DNA of 64,000 bases from Mycobacterium gordonae (GCF_002101675.1 NZ_LQOY01000095.1:57876-121875); one strand, 5' to 3'. Counted from the first letter of the stretch, positions 9,513 through 17,499 are shown. The notes: generated by a model not told the origin, from the sequence alone. Made by a program: numbers and translations.

Positions 9513-9722
9513 TCAGGAGTTCCGCCCCCGGCGATACGGCGGTGCCACGGGTTCGGAGCCCACGCTGCCGGACGTGAGGATGGCCCGGACGGTGCGCCGG
9601 CAGCGCCCGCAATCGGCACCCGCTCCGCAGGCGGCGGCCACCTGATTTGTCGTGCCCGCCCCGGCCGCAACGGCGTCCGCGACCATCTGGCTGGTGATGC
9701 CGTTACACAGGCAGACGAACAT
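9513..9722 (-). CDS. Bfd-like (2Fe-2S) ferredoxin
   Basis: A 69-residue protein with the four-cysteine pattern of bacterioferritin-associated ferredoxins: C4-x-C6 and C38-x2-C41 (MFVCLCNGIT and ADCGRC). In other bacteria Bfd reduces ferric iron in bacterioferritin so that it can be mobilised; several assimilatory reductases carry the same domain. No bacterioferritin gene is present in this window, so the partner is unknown. The C-terminal 25 residues after the domain are basic and look disordered. It stands 12 bp downstream of the unknown gene starting at 10364 on the same strand. Confidence 0.85.
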   Translation of the reverse strand: MFVCLCNGITSQMVADAVAAGAGTTNQVAAACGAGADCGRCRRTVRAILTSGSVGSEPVAPPYRRGRNS

Positions 9723-9734
9723 CGAGTGGTCCGC

Positions 9735-10364
9735 TCACTTCGCCTCGATGCGCATCATGTCGAAATAGCGGCCGACGAACAGTGGCGGGTAGGCACCCAC
9801 ACCCCTGCCGCCGTCCATCCATTGGGCGGTGGCATCGGGGTGATCGATCCACTGACGCGCACTTTCCTCGTCGGGAAACTCCTGCAGAATCAACACCTCG
9901 TGGCAATCGTCAAAAGCCTGGAAAACCCACGTCTTTCGGACACCCGCGGCCTTGAATCGGTCCATCGCCCGTCCCACCCGCGCGGTCAGGGTCGACACAT
10001 CATCGACCGATGCGAACGCCGCCAGGACCACGCCTGGAGCCTTCGGCACGGCGGGCGCGGTGGTGATGAATCGTTCGACAATCTCGCCGGCGAACACCGC
10101 CGGTATGTCGTCGACGCCGGCCTCGTCGAACCAGTCGAAGAACACCCGGGAGCGCAGCAGTTCCACGATCGGCTCGCGACTGTGCACTCCGATCATTACC
10201 AGCACACGGCCGTAGTCGTGCGTCGACACATACACCAGGACATGGTGGGCGCCGATGTCCGCGAGAGCCGCCCTATTGCGTTCGAGCAGCGGCCACACCC
10301 GCGTCGGATCCGGGATCCGGTAGTCCGACGCGATCACCATCGAGTGAATGTCGCCGTCGCTCAT
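9735..10364 (-). CDS. Unknown protein, probable duplicated ferredoxin-like (alpha+beta barrel) fold
   Basis: A 209-residue soluble protein that I do not recognise as a named family. It seems to contain two similar halves. Each has a strand rich in Val, Leu and Ile (HHVLVYVST and RKTWVFQAFDDCHEVLILQEF), followed by a helix with PDEESARQWI-type features, as in dimeric alpha+beta barrel (monooxygenase/EthD-like) proteins. There are no cysteine clusters, signal peptide or membrane segments. It lies 8 bp downstream of the Mce-associated pair on the same strand, so it could be co-transcribed with it. Any enzymatic role would be a guess. Confidence 0.6.
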   Translation of the reverse strand: MSDGDIHSMVIASDYRIPDPTRVWPLLERNRAALADIGAHHVLVYVSTHDYGRVLVMIGVHSREPIVELLRSRVFFDWFDEAGVDDIPAVFAGEIVERFITTAPAVPKAPGVVLAAFASVDDVSTLTARVGRAMDRFKAAGVRKTWVFQAFDDCHEVLILQEFPDEESARQWIDHPDATAQWMDGGRGVGAYPPLFVGRYFDMMRIEAK

Positions 10365-10372
10365 CGCACCCC

Positions 10373-10996
10373 CTACGCCGGATTAAATTGCGAAATGAGC
10401 CACTTTCCATCGGCTTTCGTCAACGTGACCAGCACGCTGCTGGATGTCGTCGCGGGCTCCGGTCGGTCGCGGCTCTGCGTGCTCTGGTTGATGAACAGCA
10501 GAACCGTGGCCGAGTCGGGGTGGAAGTCCGTGAGCGCGCCGCGCAGCACCACGGCAGTCGTCTTCACCGCCTTCTGCTTGGCGGCCGGGGCCACAATCTG
10601 CTGGGTGAATTGGTCGTAATACGACAAGAAGTCACCGGTCAGGTGCGAGCGTGCGCTGGAGAAGTCCCGGTCCAGGGTGTCCGGTGAATACGAGAGGATC
10701 GCAATCGTTCCGTCGCTGGCAGCCGTGATCGCGGCCTTCGCGGCGTCGGCGTCGACGGCGCGGTCCGGCCGGTAGGAGAACCAGTACAGACCCCCCAGAA
10801 CGGAAAGCGAGCCAAGCACTATCAGCGCCAACACGGCCGCACCGATCTTGCCCGACCACTTTCCCGGCTTCTTCGAGAACCGTTTCTTCACCCGTTCGGT
10901 CAAGCCGCTGAAGCGCCCGGTCCGCGACTCCTGGGATTCGCCAGCGATGTCCGACTCTTCGACCTCCTCGACGGTCGTCGCTTTCTTGGGACTCAC
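10373..10996 (-). CDS. Mce-associated membrane protein (short partner)
   Basis: The 207-residue protein has an N-terminal charged cytoplasmic region, one membrane segment near residues 53-74 (AAVLALIVLGSLSVLGGLYWF) and an extracytoplasmic domain of about 130 residues. That domain contains SYSPDTLDRDFSSARSHLTGDF and the C-terminal KWLISQF typical of Mce-associated (Mas) proteins. These are thought to stabilise Mce lipid importers. It overlaps the longer partner at 10993 by GTGA, a translational coupling seen also in the second pair at 23517. The pair lies about 14 kb from the mce operon, an unusual separation because Mas genes normally follow mceF. Confidence 0.82.
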   Translation of the reverse strand: MSPKKATTVEEVEESDIAGESQESRTGRFSGLTERVKKRFSKKPGKWSGKIGAAVLALIVLGSLSVLGGLYWFSYRPDRAVDADAAKAAITAASDGTIAILSYSPDTLDRDFSSARSHLTGDFLSYYDQFTQQIVAPAAKQKAVKTTAVVLRGALTDFHPDSATVLLFINQSTQSRDRPEPATTSSSVLVTLTKADGKWLISQFNPA

Positions 10997-11853
10997 GGGA
11001 CGAACTCGACTTTCGACATCTTGAGCTGCCCGCCATCTCTGGTCATTGTCACGATCAGCCGATACTTGCGTGGATCCTGTTTGGCACCAGCGGCATTGGT
11101 GACTTCCGAGGTGCTGGCCACCAGCACCACCGCTGAGTTGTCGGTCATCGAATCCAGGTCGACCGCGGCAGCCTGAACGGAGCCCTGCGAAACGACCTTC
11201 GACTGCTCGACGACATTGGTGAAATCGTCGGCCATCTTCAGGAAGTCGTCCTTGAATGTCCCGGTGGAAACCTCGACGATGCGCTGCACTCCTTCCTTGG
11301 CGTGCTCGAAGTCCAATGAGGTCAAGGTCACCACGCCCTGACGTGCCGCTGCGGCGTACTCAGCTACCTGTTGCCGCTCGCTGACCGCGTGCTTGTGCAG
11401 CACGGCCATCTCCACGCTGGCGCCCACGGCGACGAGCGATATGACGACGGCGAGCACGGCGGCAACCGATGACAGCTTCGGCCGGCGCGGCCAGCGTCGG
11501 CCTGACTCGGAGACCGCGGTTTCTCGCGAATCAACCTCGGCCACCTCCGCAATTGCCTGGGTCCCGGCACTTTCGGAGTCGGCCGCAGCTTCGGCGTCCT
11601 CCGGTTCCTCGGCACCCTCGGCGTCTCCCGCGTCTGCCTCGAGGGTGTCTTCGCCGTCCGCGGGTTCGTCGCTGATGTCTTTTTCGACAGGCTTTTTGGC
11701 CTCGGCGAGTTGAGCCTCGCGGCGCAGTTTGATCGCGCGGGCGCGAGCGCGGGCAGCGGCGGCAAGGGCTTCAGCTTCGGCGGCCTCGGCCTCGGCCTCA
11801 TCAGCCAGAGACCGAATCTCCGCGGCAGTGTGGGATGTGTCGCCCTTTTTCAC
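10993..11853 (-). CDS. Mce-associated membrane protein (long partner with coiled-coil N-terminus)
   Basis: A 286-residue protein. Residues 1-60 are an Ala/Glu/Arg-rich coiled coil (EAEAEAAEAEALAAAARAR), followed by an acidic linker, a membrane segment near residues 130-150 (LSSVAAVLAVVISLVAVGAS) and an extracytoplasmic Mas domain ending MSKVEFVP. The protein at 22786 has the same organisation and ends ISKIEFVP. The GTG start at 11853 follows a weak AGG; the longer frame upstream is unlike the family. It is co-translated with the gene at 10996 through a 4-bp overlap. A role in anchoring or assembling an Mce transporter is inferred from the family. Confidence 0.8.
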   Translation of the reverse strand: MKKGDTSHTAAEIRSLADEAEAEAAEAEALAAAARARARAIKLRREAQLAEAKKPVEKDISDEPADGEDTLEADAGDAEGAEEPEDAEAAADSESAGTQAIAEVAEVDSRETAVSESGRRWPRRPKLSSVAAVLAVVISLVAVGASVEMAVLHKHAVSERQQVAEYAAAARQGVVTLTSLDFEHAKEGVQRIVEVSTGTFKDDFLKMADDFTNVVEQSKVVSQGSVQAAAVDLDSMTDNSAVVLVASTSEVTNAAGAKQDPRKYRLIVTMTRDGGQLKMSKVEFVP

Positions 11854-12146
11854 CAGACCTGCTCGTCGCTCAATTGAACTCCCTCTACAGCCTGCCCCTC
11901 GGTGACGAATCAGCTTTTTGCCGCCGAAACCCGACGGGTGCCGCCGTTGGCCAAACCCTACTCGGCGCCGGTGATGGCGGCGAGCAATCGGGCGGCCTTC
12001 CACCACCTTGCGTCGGTAGCCCGCGGAGAGGCAGATTACCACCTTTCACCGGACAGGCTACCGGTCACGGCGCGATCCCAGCCGGCAAATAACCAACAAG
12101 CTGTGGAAATAGCGTTCTCAATTTCAGCATACGAGTGCGCTGGTTC
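11854..12146. other. Intergenic region upstream of the Mce-associated pair
   Basis: About 290 bp without a supported gene. The right end (12090-12146) is markedly AT-richer than its surroundings and contains GGAAAT-AGC-GTTCTC at 12105-12119, a 9-of-12 match to the recurring palindrome described in the findings. It probably holds the promoter of the minus-strand pair. The plus-strand open frame across it has no coding features. Confidence 0.4.
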
Positions 12147-13604
12147 TCATCGCAATAGGTCCTTGACCACCTTGCCGGTCGCATTGAGCGGCAGCGCCTC
12201 GAGAAATTCCACTGCCCGCGGCACCTTGAACCCCGCCATGCGGTCTCGGCACCAGTCGATCAATTCCGTTGCGCCGACCGGACTTTTCCTGACGACGAAC
12301 GCCTTGCCGACCTGCCCGAGCCGCTCGTCGGGCACACCGATGACCGCGGCCTGGGCGACGGCTGGATGGCTGATCAGGAACCCCTCAATCTCGGCCGGGT
12401 AGGCGTTAAAGCCACCGACGATGAACATGTCCTTCTTGCGGCCAACGATGCGTAATCGCCCCGCGTCGTCGAAGCTGCCCAGGTCTCCGGTGTGCAGCCA
12501 GCCGTCGATGTCGATGGCCTGCGCGGTCGCGACGGGATCGTCCAGGTAACCCTGCATGACGCCATAACCGCGGACCAGCACCTCACCGTCAGCTCCGATG
12601 CGCACCTGAACACCGGCACAGGGCAGTCCTGCCGTCGTGGCCACATCCTCGAACGAATCACCGGGTCTCGACAGCGTGACATTGCCGGCCTCCGTCAGGC
12701 CGTAGCCGGTCATCAGCGTCTGGAACGGCAGTTCGCAGTGAATGCGACGCACCAATTCCACGGGTATGTCCGCGGCCCCGGTCACCGCGGCGCGCAACGT
12801 CGAGAGCCGGCTCTTGTCGACGACCGTCAGCAAGGAGTGGTAGAGCGTCGGCGGGCCAGGCAGCATCGTGACACGCTCGCGCTCAACGAGATCCACCACC
12901 GAGTCGACATCGAATACTGCCACCGGCAGCATCGTCGCGCCCCGCAGAAACGATGCGACCAGTCCCGCCTTCAAACCGAAGGTGTGGAAGTACGGGTTGA
13001 TCTGCAGATAGCGATCGCCTTCGCGCAAGTCAGCCAGGGTCGCCCATTCGTCGTACATCCGCAGTGTCTGGCGATGATTCATCATCGCGCCCTTCGGACG
13101 GCCGGTCGTACCCGAGGTGAAGATGATGTCGGAGATATCGCTGCCGCTGACCGGACGTTCGAAAGGCTCAGCGGCGGAAAGGAAGTCAGATTTGAGGTCG
13201 ATGACGGGGATGCCAGCCAGCGCGCGGTATTCCTGCCCCAGAAACCCTTGCTGAACCAGCACGGCCCTGACCCCACTGCGTGCGATGATGTCACCCGCCT
13301 CGTCGGCCTTGAACCGGGTATTGACCGGCACCAGCACGCCGCCGGCGGTCAACAACCCGAAGGCGGCGACGATCCACTCCACCGAGTTGGGCGCCCAGAT
13401 CGCCACCCGGTCACCCTTGTTGAGACCGAGCGCCGCGAAAGCGCCCGCAGCGCAACGAATCCGTTCGACGATCTCAGTGAAGGTGTAGCGCAACGGGCCG
13501 TCCACGACCGCTTCGGCGTCGCCGAACCGGTCGGCCGCGCTCAGGACCATCTCGGGGATAGTCTGCCAGGCCGGTTCGGCCGGTTCGGCCGGTTCGCCCG
13601 TCAC
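12147..13604 (-). CDS. Acyl-CoA synthetase (AMP-forming), FadD family
   Basis: A 485-residue ANL-superfamily ligase that activates a carboxylic acid to its CoA thioester via an acyl-adenylate. Motifs in order: P-loop FTSGTTGRPKGA, YGLTEAGN, the hinge-region HTGDLGSFDDAGRLRIVGRKKD, and the C-terminal catalytic lysine in PLNATGKVVKDLLR. It resembles the ring-degradation ligase branch (FadD3-like) more than long-chain FadDs, but I cannot assign the substrate. The start GTG 13604 overlaps the amidohydrolase stop (GTGA), and the first codons contain three 9-bp repeats encoding EPAEPAEPA. Probably co-expressed with the amidohydrolase from the palindrome-bearing promoter at 14814. Confidence 0.88.
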   Translation of the reverse strand: MTGEPAEPAEPAWQTIPEMVLSAADRFGDAEAVVDGPLRYTFTEIVERIRCAAGAFAALGLNKGDRVAIWAPNSVEWIVAAFGLLTAGGVLVPVNTRFKADEAGDIIARSGVRAVLVQQGFLGQEYRALAGIPVIDLKSDFLSAAEPFERPVSGSDISDIIFTSGTTGRPKGAMMNHRQTLRMYDEWATLADLREGDRYLQINPYFHTFGLKAGLVASFLRGATMLPVAVFDVDSVVDLVERERVTMLPGPPTLYHSLLTVVDKSRLSTLRAAVTGAADIPVELVRRIHCELPFQTLMTGYGLTEAGNVTLSRPGDSFEDVATTAGLPCAGVQVRIGADGEVLVRGYGVMQGYLDDPVATAQAIDIDGWLHTGDLGSFDDAGRLRIVGRKKDMFIVGGFNAYPAEIEGFLISHPAVAQAAVIGVPDERLGQVGKAFVVRKSPVGATELIDWCRDRMAGFKVPRAVEFLEALPLNATGKVVKDLLR

Positions 13605-14791
13605 ACCGAGACGAGGCGCCCGAGGTTCCCGCCCATGATCTTCGCCTGTGACTCAACGGGCAAGTGCGACAACGCGTTGATGTAATAGGTCGGCTCGGCC
13701 AGCCCCTCCGGATGCGGCCAGTCCGAGCCGTACAGCACCTGGTCCACACCGACGAGCTTGATCAGGTCGTCGATGCCCTCCTCGAAGAAGGGGCTGACGT
13801 AGATCCGGTTTTTCACCATCTCGACGGGATCGCTGGGGAAGGCTTCCGGGGCCTTGCGGAAGACTTCGGCCAGGCCGTCGAGCAGTGGGTTCATCCACTT
13901 CGAACCGGCCTCGACGATGGCGACCTTCAGCTTCGGGTGACGGTAGAGCGCACCGTGAATCACCCAAGAACCGACCGCGTCCTGGATCGGCCGCCACTCG
14001 TTGAGGATCCCCATCGCGTTGGTCTGGAAGGGCAGCATCTCCTGGTCGGCGCCGTCCCACTCGGAGGTGTACCGGGAGTAGCCGCTGTCGCTCGAGTGCA
14101 TGCCGACCAGCACGTCGTGCTCGACGACCCGCTCCCAGAAGGGATCGAACTCGGGCAGCGCGAACGACCGCGGGCCGCGGAATCCGGGGACCGGAGCCGG
14201 GCGGATGAGGATGCAGCGCGCACCGCGCTTGACCACCCACTCCAGCTCTTCGATCGCCTTCTCCACGATCGGCAGGGTGATGACCGGTGTGGTGAAGATG
14301 CGGTTCTGATAGTTAAAGCCCCAAACCTCGTCGAGCCACTGATTCAGCGCGTGAATCAGGACGTGGATGGCGACCGGGTCGTCGCGCAGCCGCTCCTCGA
14401 TCAGGCTGGCCAGCGTGGGGAACATCAGGGTGCGGTCCAGGCCCAGCTCGTTCATCTTCTCCAAGCGCGGGCCAGGCTCGAAGAATGCCGGGATGGCGCG
14501 CATGGGTTCGCCGAACAGCTCGCGCTTGCTCTTGCCTTCGGGGTTGCCGTACTTGAAGTACTCCTCCCAGGCACCCGGCCGGGCCACGACCTCGAAGGTC
14601 GGGTTGGGAATGTAGTTGCTGATCACGCCGCGCAGCGCGATCTTGGTGCGCCCGTTGATCTGCACGTACTGGACGTAGTCCTTGTACTCCTTGGGCAGGA
14701 ACTTGGTCAGCGCCTCCGGCGGCTCGTAGAGGTGGTTGTCCGCGTCAAAGAGCGGAAACGGGACGTCCTCCCGATGCGACAGCTGCCCCAT
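13601..14791 (-). CDS. Amidohydrolase-fold (ACMSD/LigW-like) metal-dependent hydrolase
   Basis: A 396-residue TIM-barrel enzyme of the amidohydrolase_2 family. Metal-site motifs are visible: FDADNHLYE near the N-terminus, HGALYRHPKL, and GSDWPHPEG near the C-terminus with the conserved Asp. Members hydrolyse C-C or C-N bonds or decarboxylate; in mycobacterial lipid and steroid clusters they occur repeatedly with unknown substrate. ATG 14791 follows a strong AGGAGG. The palindrome at 14814-14828 lies just upstream, and the FadD gene is coupled downstream by a 4-bp overlap. Two further paralogues are at 47977 and 49121. Confidence 0.88.
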   Translation of the reverse strand: MGQLSHREDVPFPLFDADNHLYEPPEALTKFLPKEYKDYVQYVQINGRTKIALRGVISNYIPNPTFEVVARPGAWEEYFKYGNPEGKSKRELFGEPMRAIPAFFEPGPRLEKMNELGLDRTLMFPTLASLIEERLRDDPVAIHVLIHALNQWLDEVWGFNYQNRIFTTPVITLPIVEKAIEELEWVVKRGARCILIRPAPVPGFRGPRSFALPEFDPFWERVVEHDVLVGMHSSDSGYSRYTSEWDGADQEMLPFQTNAMGILNEWRPIQDAVGSWVIHGALYRHPKLKVAIVEAGSKWMNPLLDGLAEVFRKAPEAFPSDPVEMVKNRIYVSPFFEEGIDDLIKLVGVDQVLYGSDWPHPEGLAEPTYYINALSHLPVESQAKIMGGNLGRLVSV

Positions 14792-14813
14792 GAAATCCTC
14801 CTTCGCGTTTTGT

Positions 14814-14828
14814 GAGAATACTATTCTC
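14814..14828. promoter_or_regulatory. Perfect palindromic site GAGAAT-ACT-ATTCTC
   Basis: Both 6-bp arms are exact complements. The site lies 23 bp upstream of the amidohydrolase ATG, overlapping where the promoter must be. It is one of two perfect copies of a palindrome found upstream of many catabolic genes in this window. Binding by a repressor such as a TetR-type protein is inferred from the geometry. Confidence 0.7.
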
Positions 14829-14887
14829 TCATCCGGGCGCGCGCAATGACGGGGCCCGCACGCAACGCGCGGCAGTGCGGCCAATGC

Positions 14888-14947
14888 GCGAGCAGACGCA
14901 TAAACCCCTGTTTCGGGCCGAAATCAGGGGCTTATGCGTCTGCTCGC
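14888..14947. terminator. 60-nt near-perfect hairpin, family GCGAGCAGACGCA
   Basis: The element starts GCGAGCAGACGCATAA and ends with its complement; the arms pair over about 29 bp with two irregularities and a TTTCGGGCCGAAA tip. It lies downstream of the lipoprotein gene (ends at 14967, minus strand) and so probably terminates it. A copy of the same length, with identical ends but different stem middle, is at 39685-39744. Confidence 0.75.
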
Positions 14948-14966
14948 CCCAGCCGGCGACGCACGC

Positions 14967-15389
14967 TCAGCAGGTGGCTTTGATCTTGAAGTCCACCGTC
15001 GCCGCTTCCGTCGGCTTGGCGGTGGTGGCCCCGTTGGCGGTACCGCTGATGATGAAATTGCCGCCGTCGAAGCGGGTCTCTGCCGCGCCGCCACCGCCGG
15101 GTGCGGCTGTGGTGGTGCCGGTGAACCCGCCGAGGTTGTGAAACCGCACGGAGATCGTGGTCACCGGATGCTGACGCTGGTCGAGGACCGCCGTCGCTCC
15201 GGACTCGTCGTTTCCGAGCGCGATCGTCCGGTACCACTCCTGCTGATAGCACCTGACCAGATCGGGCCGCACTTCGGTGCCGTTGATGTTCACCGTCGCG
15301 GTACTGGCGAGCTGGCCCTGCGACGGCGCACTACAGGCGCCGAGGATGGCCACCGCGCATACCGCTGGTATCACCGTGCGGTTCTGCAT
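14967..15389 (-). CDS. LpqH (19-kDa antigen)-family lipoprotein
   Basis: A 140-residue exported lipoprotein. The signal peptide MQNRTVIPAVCAVAILGACS ends in the lipobox LGAC, with the cysteine at residue 19 as the acylated residue. The mature part carries the LpqH-family traits: Thr/Gly-rich strands, TVNINGTEV, a Cys in LVRCYQQEW and a C-terminal IKATC likely forming a disulfide, plus GNFIISGTA. Such proteins are membrane-anchored surface antigens of unknown biochemical role. ATG 15389 is preceded by GGGGG; the longer frame has a leader unlike signal peptides. The hairpin at 14888 follows it. Confidence 0.85.
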   Translation of the reverse strand: MQNRTVIPAVCAVAILGACSAPSQGQLASTATVNINGTEVRPDLVRCYQQEWYRTIALGNDESGATAVLDQRQHPVTTISVRFHNLGGFTGTTTAAPGGGGAAETRFDGGNFIISGTANGATTAKPTEAATVDFKIKATC

Positions 15390-15425
15390 CGGGCACCCCC
15401 TTCGGGCAACTTCTAGACCTGCGGT

Positions 15426-15462
15426 GATGATGCTATTCTCCGGACACGAGAATGCCAATATC
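15426..15462. promoter_or_regulatory. Two degenerate GAGAAT-N3-ATTCTC sites
   Basis: GATGAT-GCT-ATTCTC at 15426-15440 and GAGAAT-GCC-AATATC at 15448-15462 each match 10 of 12 arm positions, with centres 22 bp apart (two helical turns). They sit 32-68 bp upstream of the enoyl-CoA hydratase start at 15494, between it and the divergent lipoprotein gene. A dimer pair on one helix face would explain the spacing. Confidence 0.5.
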
Positions 15463-15493
15463 GCCGTTCTCGCGCCCCGAGGAGTGATCACCC

Positions 15494-16258
15494 ATGGTCG
15501 AGCTGGAGTTCGACGAATTCGCCACCGGGGTGGCCGTACTCACCATCGATCGCCCCCATGCCCGCAACGCCATCGCGCTGGAGACCATGGGGCAACTCGA
15601 GCGGGCGTTGCAGGCGGCCGCCGGCGCCCGCGCTCTGGTCATCAAGGGTGCCGGCGATCGGGCCTTCGTGTCCGGCGGTGACCTCAAAGAGCTCAGCGCG
15701 CTGCGCACCGAACAGGACGCCGCGGCGATGGCGAAGCGGATGCGCGACGTCTGCGATCAGATCGCCGGGTTCCCCGCCCCGGTGATCGCCGCGCTGAACG
15801 GTCATGCCTTCGGCGGTGGCGCCGAAGTCGCTGTGGCCGCGGACATCCGGGTTGCCGCCGACGACATCAGGATCGCGTTCAATCAGGTGCAGCTGGAGAT
15901 CATGCCGGCGTGGGGCGGCGCCGAGCGCCTGGCCGCGCTGGTCGGCAAGAGCCGGGCATTGTTGTTGGCGGGCAGCGGAATTGCGCTGGACGCGACCGAC
16001 GCCGAACGCATCGGGCTGGTGGACGTGGTGGTGCCGCGCGCATCCTTTGACACGGCCGACAAGGGATGGCGCTCGGTGGCCAACTCGCTGGCTCGCCGTC
16101 CTGCCGCCGAGATAAAGCGGGTAATCAGCGGAGTTTCCGCAGATGAGGCGATAGCATCGTTTGCACGCCTGTGGGTAGCAGACGCGCACTGGCAGGCCGC
16201 AGAACGGGTCATGAGCCGCACAGCCAATCCGCGCCCAGCAGCCGGAGGAGCGATATGA
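15494..16258 (+). CDS. Enoyl-CoA hydratase/isomerase family protein (EchA-like)
   Basis: A 254-residue crotonase-fold enzyme acting on acyl-CoA thioesters. The oxyanion-hole segments are AFVSGGDLKEL and NGHAFGGGAEVAVAADIR; EIMPAWGGAERL supplies the region of the second catalytic acid, where Ala-Trp replaces the Glu often found in hydratases. Isomerase or other chemistry is therefore possible. ATG 15494 is near two degenerate copies of the regulon palindrome. The stop overlaps the next gene by ATGA. Confidence 0.88.
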   Translation: MVELEFDEFATGVAVLTIDRPHARNAIALETMGQLERALQAAAGARALVIKGAGDRAFVSGGDLKELSALRTEQDAAAMAKRMRDVCDQIAGFPAPVIAALNGHAFGGGAEVAVAADIRVAADDIRIAFNQVQLEIMPAWGGAERLAALVGKSRALLLAGSGIALDATDAERIGLVDVVVPRASFDTADKGWRSVANSLARRPAAEIKRVISGVSADEAIASFARLWVADAHWQAAERVMSRTANPRPAAGGAI

Positions 16259-16680
16259 CAATCACCGCAACGAGACTTTGGCGGGTCGGCATCGCAGTGC
16301 TGTTCGGCGGCCTCCTGATAGCTCCCGGCCAGGCGACGGCGGACGACGACCAGCCTATGCATCAGGTGGTCTACACCATCTCCGCCAAGAACCCGATTTA
16401 CGCCGACATCTACTACCAGGATCAAGACCCGACCAAGTTCTCCGACTACAGCCATAACCCCTACACGTTCACTCCGAACATTCAGGCCGACATCGCCCCG
16501 GGTAGGCCGTGGACCCAGCAGGTGATGCTCGTCAACCCAGACGCCTGGGCGATGGTCAGCGTCAGCACCGGGCGGCAACCGGGCACGCCCGGATTTCACT
16601 GCACGGTGTCAGTTGACGGCAACGTCGTCGTGTCCAAGGACGGGGACCGGGGCGTGCTTTGTTCACTGCGGACCTGGTGA
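16255..16680 (+). CDS. Secreted MmpS-like protein
   Basis: A 141-residue protein with an N-terminal export signal (ATRLWRVGIAVLFGGLLIAPG, cleavage likely after the Ala-Thr-Ala stretch). The mature domain (VVYTISAKNPIYADIYYQDQ, then FHCTVSVDGNVVVSKD and LCSLRTW) resembles the extracytoplasmic half of MmpS transport-accessory proteins, with the two cysteines expected to pair. It lacks an MmpL partner here. Coupled to the enoyl-CoA hydratase by ATGA. Its last 85 bp overlap the convergent TetR gene on the opposite strand. Confidence 0.7.
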   Translation: MTITATRLWRVGIAVLFGGLLIAPGQATADDDQPMHQVVYTISAKNPIYADIYYQDQDPTKFSDYSHNPYTFTPNIQADIAPGRPWTQQVMLVNPDAWAMVSVSTGRQPGTPGFHCTVSVDGNVVVSKDGDRGVLCSLRTW

Positions 16681-17291
16681 TCCACGCCGTCTCCCGACAT
16701 ATCCGCCAGCGGTTCGCCTTCCAGACGGCGCAGGTGACGTTCGACGAAGTCCGTCGTTTCGGCGTGACCGTCCGACATGCCCAGCGCCTGCTCGAGCACC
16801 AGCATGCGCGACAGACTGGTCATGAACACGGTCCACACCATCGGCGGCACGTCATCGGTATTGACCGCGTACCGCCGCAAGGCCGCCGACACGGCCTGAC
16901 GCTGTTCGTCGCGGAAACGTTCAGCATAGTAAGCGATTTCGGCACGCATTTCTTTGCGATGATTCGCCAGCGCCATGAATTCCATCGAGATCCGCGCGAA
17001 GCCCGGATCGGAGCCGAACTTCCACAGCGCCCACAACGGCTGCGGCGATTGCAGCAGCCGCGCCTGTGTCTGCAAACCCTCCTCGGCACGGCGGCGAAAG
17101 ACGGCGAGGAAGAGGTCTTCCATGGTGCGGAAATAGTAGTGCACGAGCTGCGGTTTGAGTCCCGCCTCATTGGCCAGTCGCCGGGAAGTCACTGCGGCGT
17201 AGCCCTCTTCGAGCATCAGTCGTTCGGCCGCGTCGAGCAGCAACCCGCGATTCTTCGCGTCGGGCGCCCCGATCCTGCGGGCCGATGTCAT
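16596..17291 (-). CDS. TetR/AcrR family transcriptional regulator
   Basis: A 231-residue regulator. The N-terminal helix-turn-helix spans about residues 15-62 (LLDAAERLMLEEGYAAVTSRRLANEAGLK, then LVHYYFRTMEDLFLAVF), followed by the helical ligand-binding domain. It is divergent from the P450 gene at 17500; the imperfect palindrome at 17395-17414 between them is the likely operator. The last about 30 residues are Ser/Thr-rich and lie in DNA that also codes, antisense, for the end of the MmpS-like protein. Whether the tail is functional or a read-through of a lost stop is unclear. Confidence 0.88.
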   Translation of the reverse strand: MTSARRIGAPDAKNRGLLLDAAERLMLEEGYAAVTSRRLANEAGLKPQLVHYYFRTMEDLFLAVFRRRAEEGLQTQARLLQSPQPLWALWKFGSDPGFARISMEFMALANHRKEMRAEIAYYAERFRDEQRQAVSAALRRYAVNTDDVPPMVWTVFMTSLSRMLVLEQALGMSDGHAETTDFVERHLRRLEGEPLADMSGDGVDHQVRSEQSTPRSPSLDTTTLPSTDTVQ

Positions 17292-17394
17292 GTCACTGCC
17301 CCTACTCTCTGCTCTCGGCTGCCGGTTACGCCGATCGTAGCCACCGGCCGCGGCCGGCTCTGGCCGCGCAACCTTGACCCTGACATTACCGCCA

Positions 17395-17414
17395 TGCTAA
17401 GCAAGTGCTCAGCA
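17395..17414. promoter_or_regulatory. Imperfect palindrome TGCTaAGCA-AG-TGCTcAGCA
   Basis: A 20-bp imperfect palindrome (also readable as a direct repeat of TGCTNAGCA) between the divergent TetR gene and the P450 gene, 85 bp upstream of the P450 start. Position and size fit a TetR-family operator controlling both. Confidence 0.5.
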
Positions 17415-17499
17415 GAGCATCTCATTCGGGCGGCGCCAGCTCTCGTCGCCGACTCAGCATTGGCCCCACATGGCGCCGGCTTCAGGAGGCACGTACCAC

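Noticed and set aside
11902..12402. Plus-strand open frame across the region upstream of the Mce-associated pair
   Set aside because: No family features, runs into the FadD gene on the other strand, and covers AT-rich promoter-like DNA.
13664..14815. 383-residue plus-strand open frame opposite the amidohydrolase
   Set aside because: Antisense shadow; the minus-strand frame has metal-site motifs, a strong ribosome-binding site and operon overlap.
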